This document shows positions 12,779-13,891 of a stretch of 13,891 bases of DNA, in pieces. The position numbers and the translations under genes were made by a program. Every line of letters starts with the position of its first letter. Position 1 is the stretch's first letter. The stretch is taken from the NCBI GenBank assembly GCA_964579765.1, contig CAZOIK010000415.1, positions 1 through 13,891 of the forward strand, read 5' to 3'. The stretch is from DATNBT01 sp964579765 (GTDB lineage Bacteria; Acidobacteriota; Vicinamibacteria; Vicinamibacterales; CAVVIG01). Under the pieces are notes generated by a model. The model did no database searches. It was given only the letters and a program-made list of their open reading frames with translations, and had not been told where the DNA came from.

Positions 12779-13891
12779 GTGCGACAAATTTCCCCCAAGG
12801 ACGCGGCCGAACTCGACGCCATCGAGACACGCGAGTGGCTCGACTCCATCGATTATGTGCTCCAGAGCGGCGGCCCGCAGAAAGTCGCGCGTCTGCTCCG
12901 TGAGCTGACGCTCTACGCGAAGCAAAACGGCGTCCGGCTGCCGTTCACGGCGAACACCCCGTACGTCAACACCATCCCGGCCGACGAACAGAGCCTCATG
13001 CCCGGCAGCCCGGACATCGAGCGCCGCATCAAGAGCTTCGTCCGCTGGAACGCCGCGGCCATGGTCGTCCGCGCCAACAAGGCGGAGGAGGGCATCGGCG
13101 GACACATCTCCACGTACGCGTCGGCGGCGACGCTCTACGAAGTCGGCTTCAACCATTTCTTCCGCGGCCACGACGGCGATCGTCCCGGCGACGTCATCTA
13201 CTTCCAGGGACACGCGGCGCCGGGCATCTACGCGCGCGCCTATCTCGAAGGCCGGATCGACGACACGCACCTCGAAAACTTCCGCCGCGAGCTCAAGCCG
13301 GGCGGCGGCCTGTCGTCGTACCCGCATCCGTGGCTGATGCCCGACTTCTGGGACTATCCCAGCGTCTCGATGGGCCTCAGCCCGCTCATGGCGATCTACC
13401 AGGCGCGCTTCGTGCGCTACCTCCAGGATCGCGGGATGACCCCGAAGTCGGACGCGAAGGTGTGGGCGTTTCTCGGCGACGGCGAGACCGACGAGCCCGA
13501 ATCGCTCGGCGCGATCACGCTCCCTGCGCGCGAGAAGCTCGACAACCTGATCTTCGTCATCAACTGCAACCTCCAGCGCCTCGACGGCCCGGTGCGCGGC
13601 AACGGCCAGATCATCCAGGAGCTCGAGGCCGCGTTCCGCGGCGCCGGGTGGAACGTCATCAAGGTGCTCTGGGGCCGCGAGTGGGATCCGATTCTGGCCA
13701 AAGACCGCGACGGCCTGCTCGTCAAACGCATGGGCGAGATCGTGGACGGGCAGTATCAGAAGTACTCGATTGAGTCGGGCGCCTACGTCCGCGAGCACTT
13801 CTGGGGCGTCGATCCGAGGCTGCTCGACATGGTCAAGCACCTCAGCGACGACCAGCTCAAGAAGATGACGCTCGGCGGGCACGACCCGGTC
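12779..13891 (+). CDS. aceE: Pyruvate dehydrogenase E1 component, homodimeric type, 3' end cut off
   Basis: The 371 visible codons run off the right edge; the E. coli protein has 887 residues. The frame opens with GTG and reads DAIETREWLDSI, YVNTIP, ERRIKSFVRWNA, GGHISTYASAATLYEVGFNHF, VYFQGH-like IYFQGHAAPG, SSYPHPWLMPDFW and SMGLSPLMAIYQARF, colinear with E. coli AceE throughout. The thiamine diphosphate/Mg binding motif is complete: GDGETDEPE (233-241) to INCNLQRLDGP (261-271). Known role: decarboxylation of pyruvate and reductive acetylation of the E2 lipoyl group, feeding acetyl-CoA into the cycle. E2 (aceF) would be expected downstream, beyond the window. The frame has no internal stop. 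A 404-residue minus-strand frame across the same DNA is a GC artefact. Confidence 0.96.
   Translation, partial: MRQISPKDAAELDAIETREWLDSIDYVLQSGGPQKVARLLRELTLYAKQNGVRLPFTANTPYVNTIPADEQSLMPGSPDIERRIKSFVRWNAAAMVVRANKAEEGIGGHISTYASAATLYEVGFNHFFRGHDGDRPGDVIYFQGHAAPGIYARAYLEGRIDDTHLENFRRELKPGGGLSSYPHPWLMPDFWDYPSVSMGLSPLMAIYQARFVRYLQDRGMTPKSDAKVWAFLGDGETDEPESLGAITLPAREKLDNLIFVINCNLQRLDGPVRGNGQIIQELEAAFRGAGWNVIKVLWGREWDPILAKDRDGLLVKRMGEIVDGQYQKYSIESGAYVREHFWGVDPRLLDMVKHLSDDQLKKMTLGGHDPV

Noticed and set aside
12668..13882. Minus-strand 404-codon open frame opposite aceE
   Set aside because: The plus strand encodes a colinear AceE with the full thiamine diphosphate motif; the minus product shows only repetitive Val/Ala/Arg/Asp composition.
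1..13891. Mobile element, phage, defence island or RNA gene
   Set aside because: No transposase, integrase, phage structural gene, toxin-antitoxin pair, tRNA or rRNA sequence was recognised, and base composition looks even throughout.

Overview
The window reads as chromosomal DNA of a high-G+C bacterium, by eye roughly two thirds G+C. Gene density is high, intergenic gaps are short, and third codon positions are so GC-rich that long spurious open frames appear opposite almost every real gene. The most likely source is an Acidobacteriota genome of the Vicinamibacteria type. That is an inference from three things: the set of families (a tetraether-synthase-like radical SAM protein, YpdA, an M13 peptidase, a MoxR/VWA/LON trio), an in-frame HAERSEAS-type palindromic repeat, and small 8-9 bp repeats at gene ends. 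No rRNA, tRNA, CRISPR array, transposase, integrase or phage gene was seen. This is mostly housekeeping and accessory chromosome, not a mobile island.

Layout. From 1 to 1353 (minus, cut by the left edge) lies a radical SAM protein of the MJ0619/Tes type, a candidate for membrane-spanning lipid synthesis. Divergent from it is a YpdA-family flavoprotein (1557-2615, plus) with an in-frame repeat insertion and a Ser where the Firmicute enzymes have a conserved Cys. Converging on it is a minus-strand pair: an unrecognised secreted protein with two diverged CxxC-bearing repeats (5102-4164), then a GT-C fold integral membrane glycosyltransferase-like protein (4150-2654). A 465-base spacer (5103-5567) follows, holding a promoter-like site and an eight-unit 21-bp tandem repeat.

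Next is a compact minus-strand operon, MoxR-type AAA+ ATPase (9009-7510), VWA-domain protein (7492-6218) and LON-substrate-binding-domain protein (6212-5568). It looks like a chaperone/remodelling module: an ATPase, its VWA partner and a possible substrate-recognition domain. Twenty-two bases from the ATPase start codon, a glycerophosphodiester phosphodiesterase (9032-9781, plus) begins on the other strand. Both genes appear to be leaderless and served by one near-symmetric TATA-like element.

The right end holds a minus-strand pair, a secreted M13 zinc metallopeptidase (12643-10610) followed without a gap by a family 5 uracil-DNA glycosylase (10609-9851). Divergent from that pair is the 5' part of aceE, the homodimeric pyruvate dehydrogenase E1 (12779 to the right edge). 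The divergent M13/aceE promoters appear to share one -35 region.

The observations most worth following are the Tes-like enzyme, the bidirectional leaderless promoter, the duplicated CxxC secreted protein with its GT-C neighbour, the 21-bp array, and the repeat insertion in YpdA.
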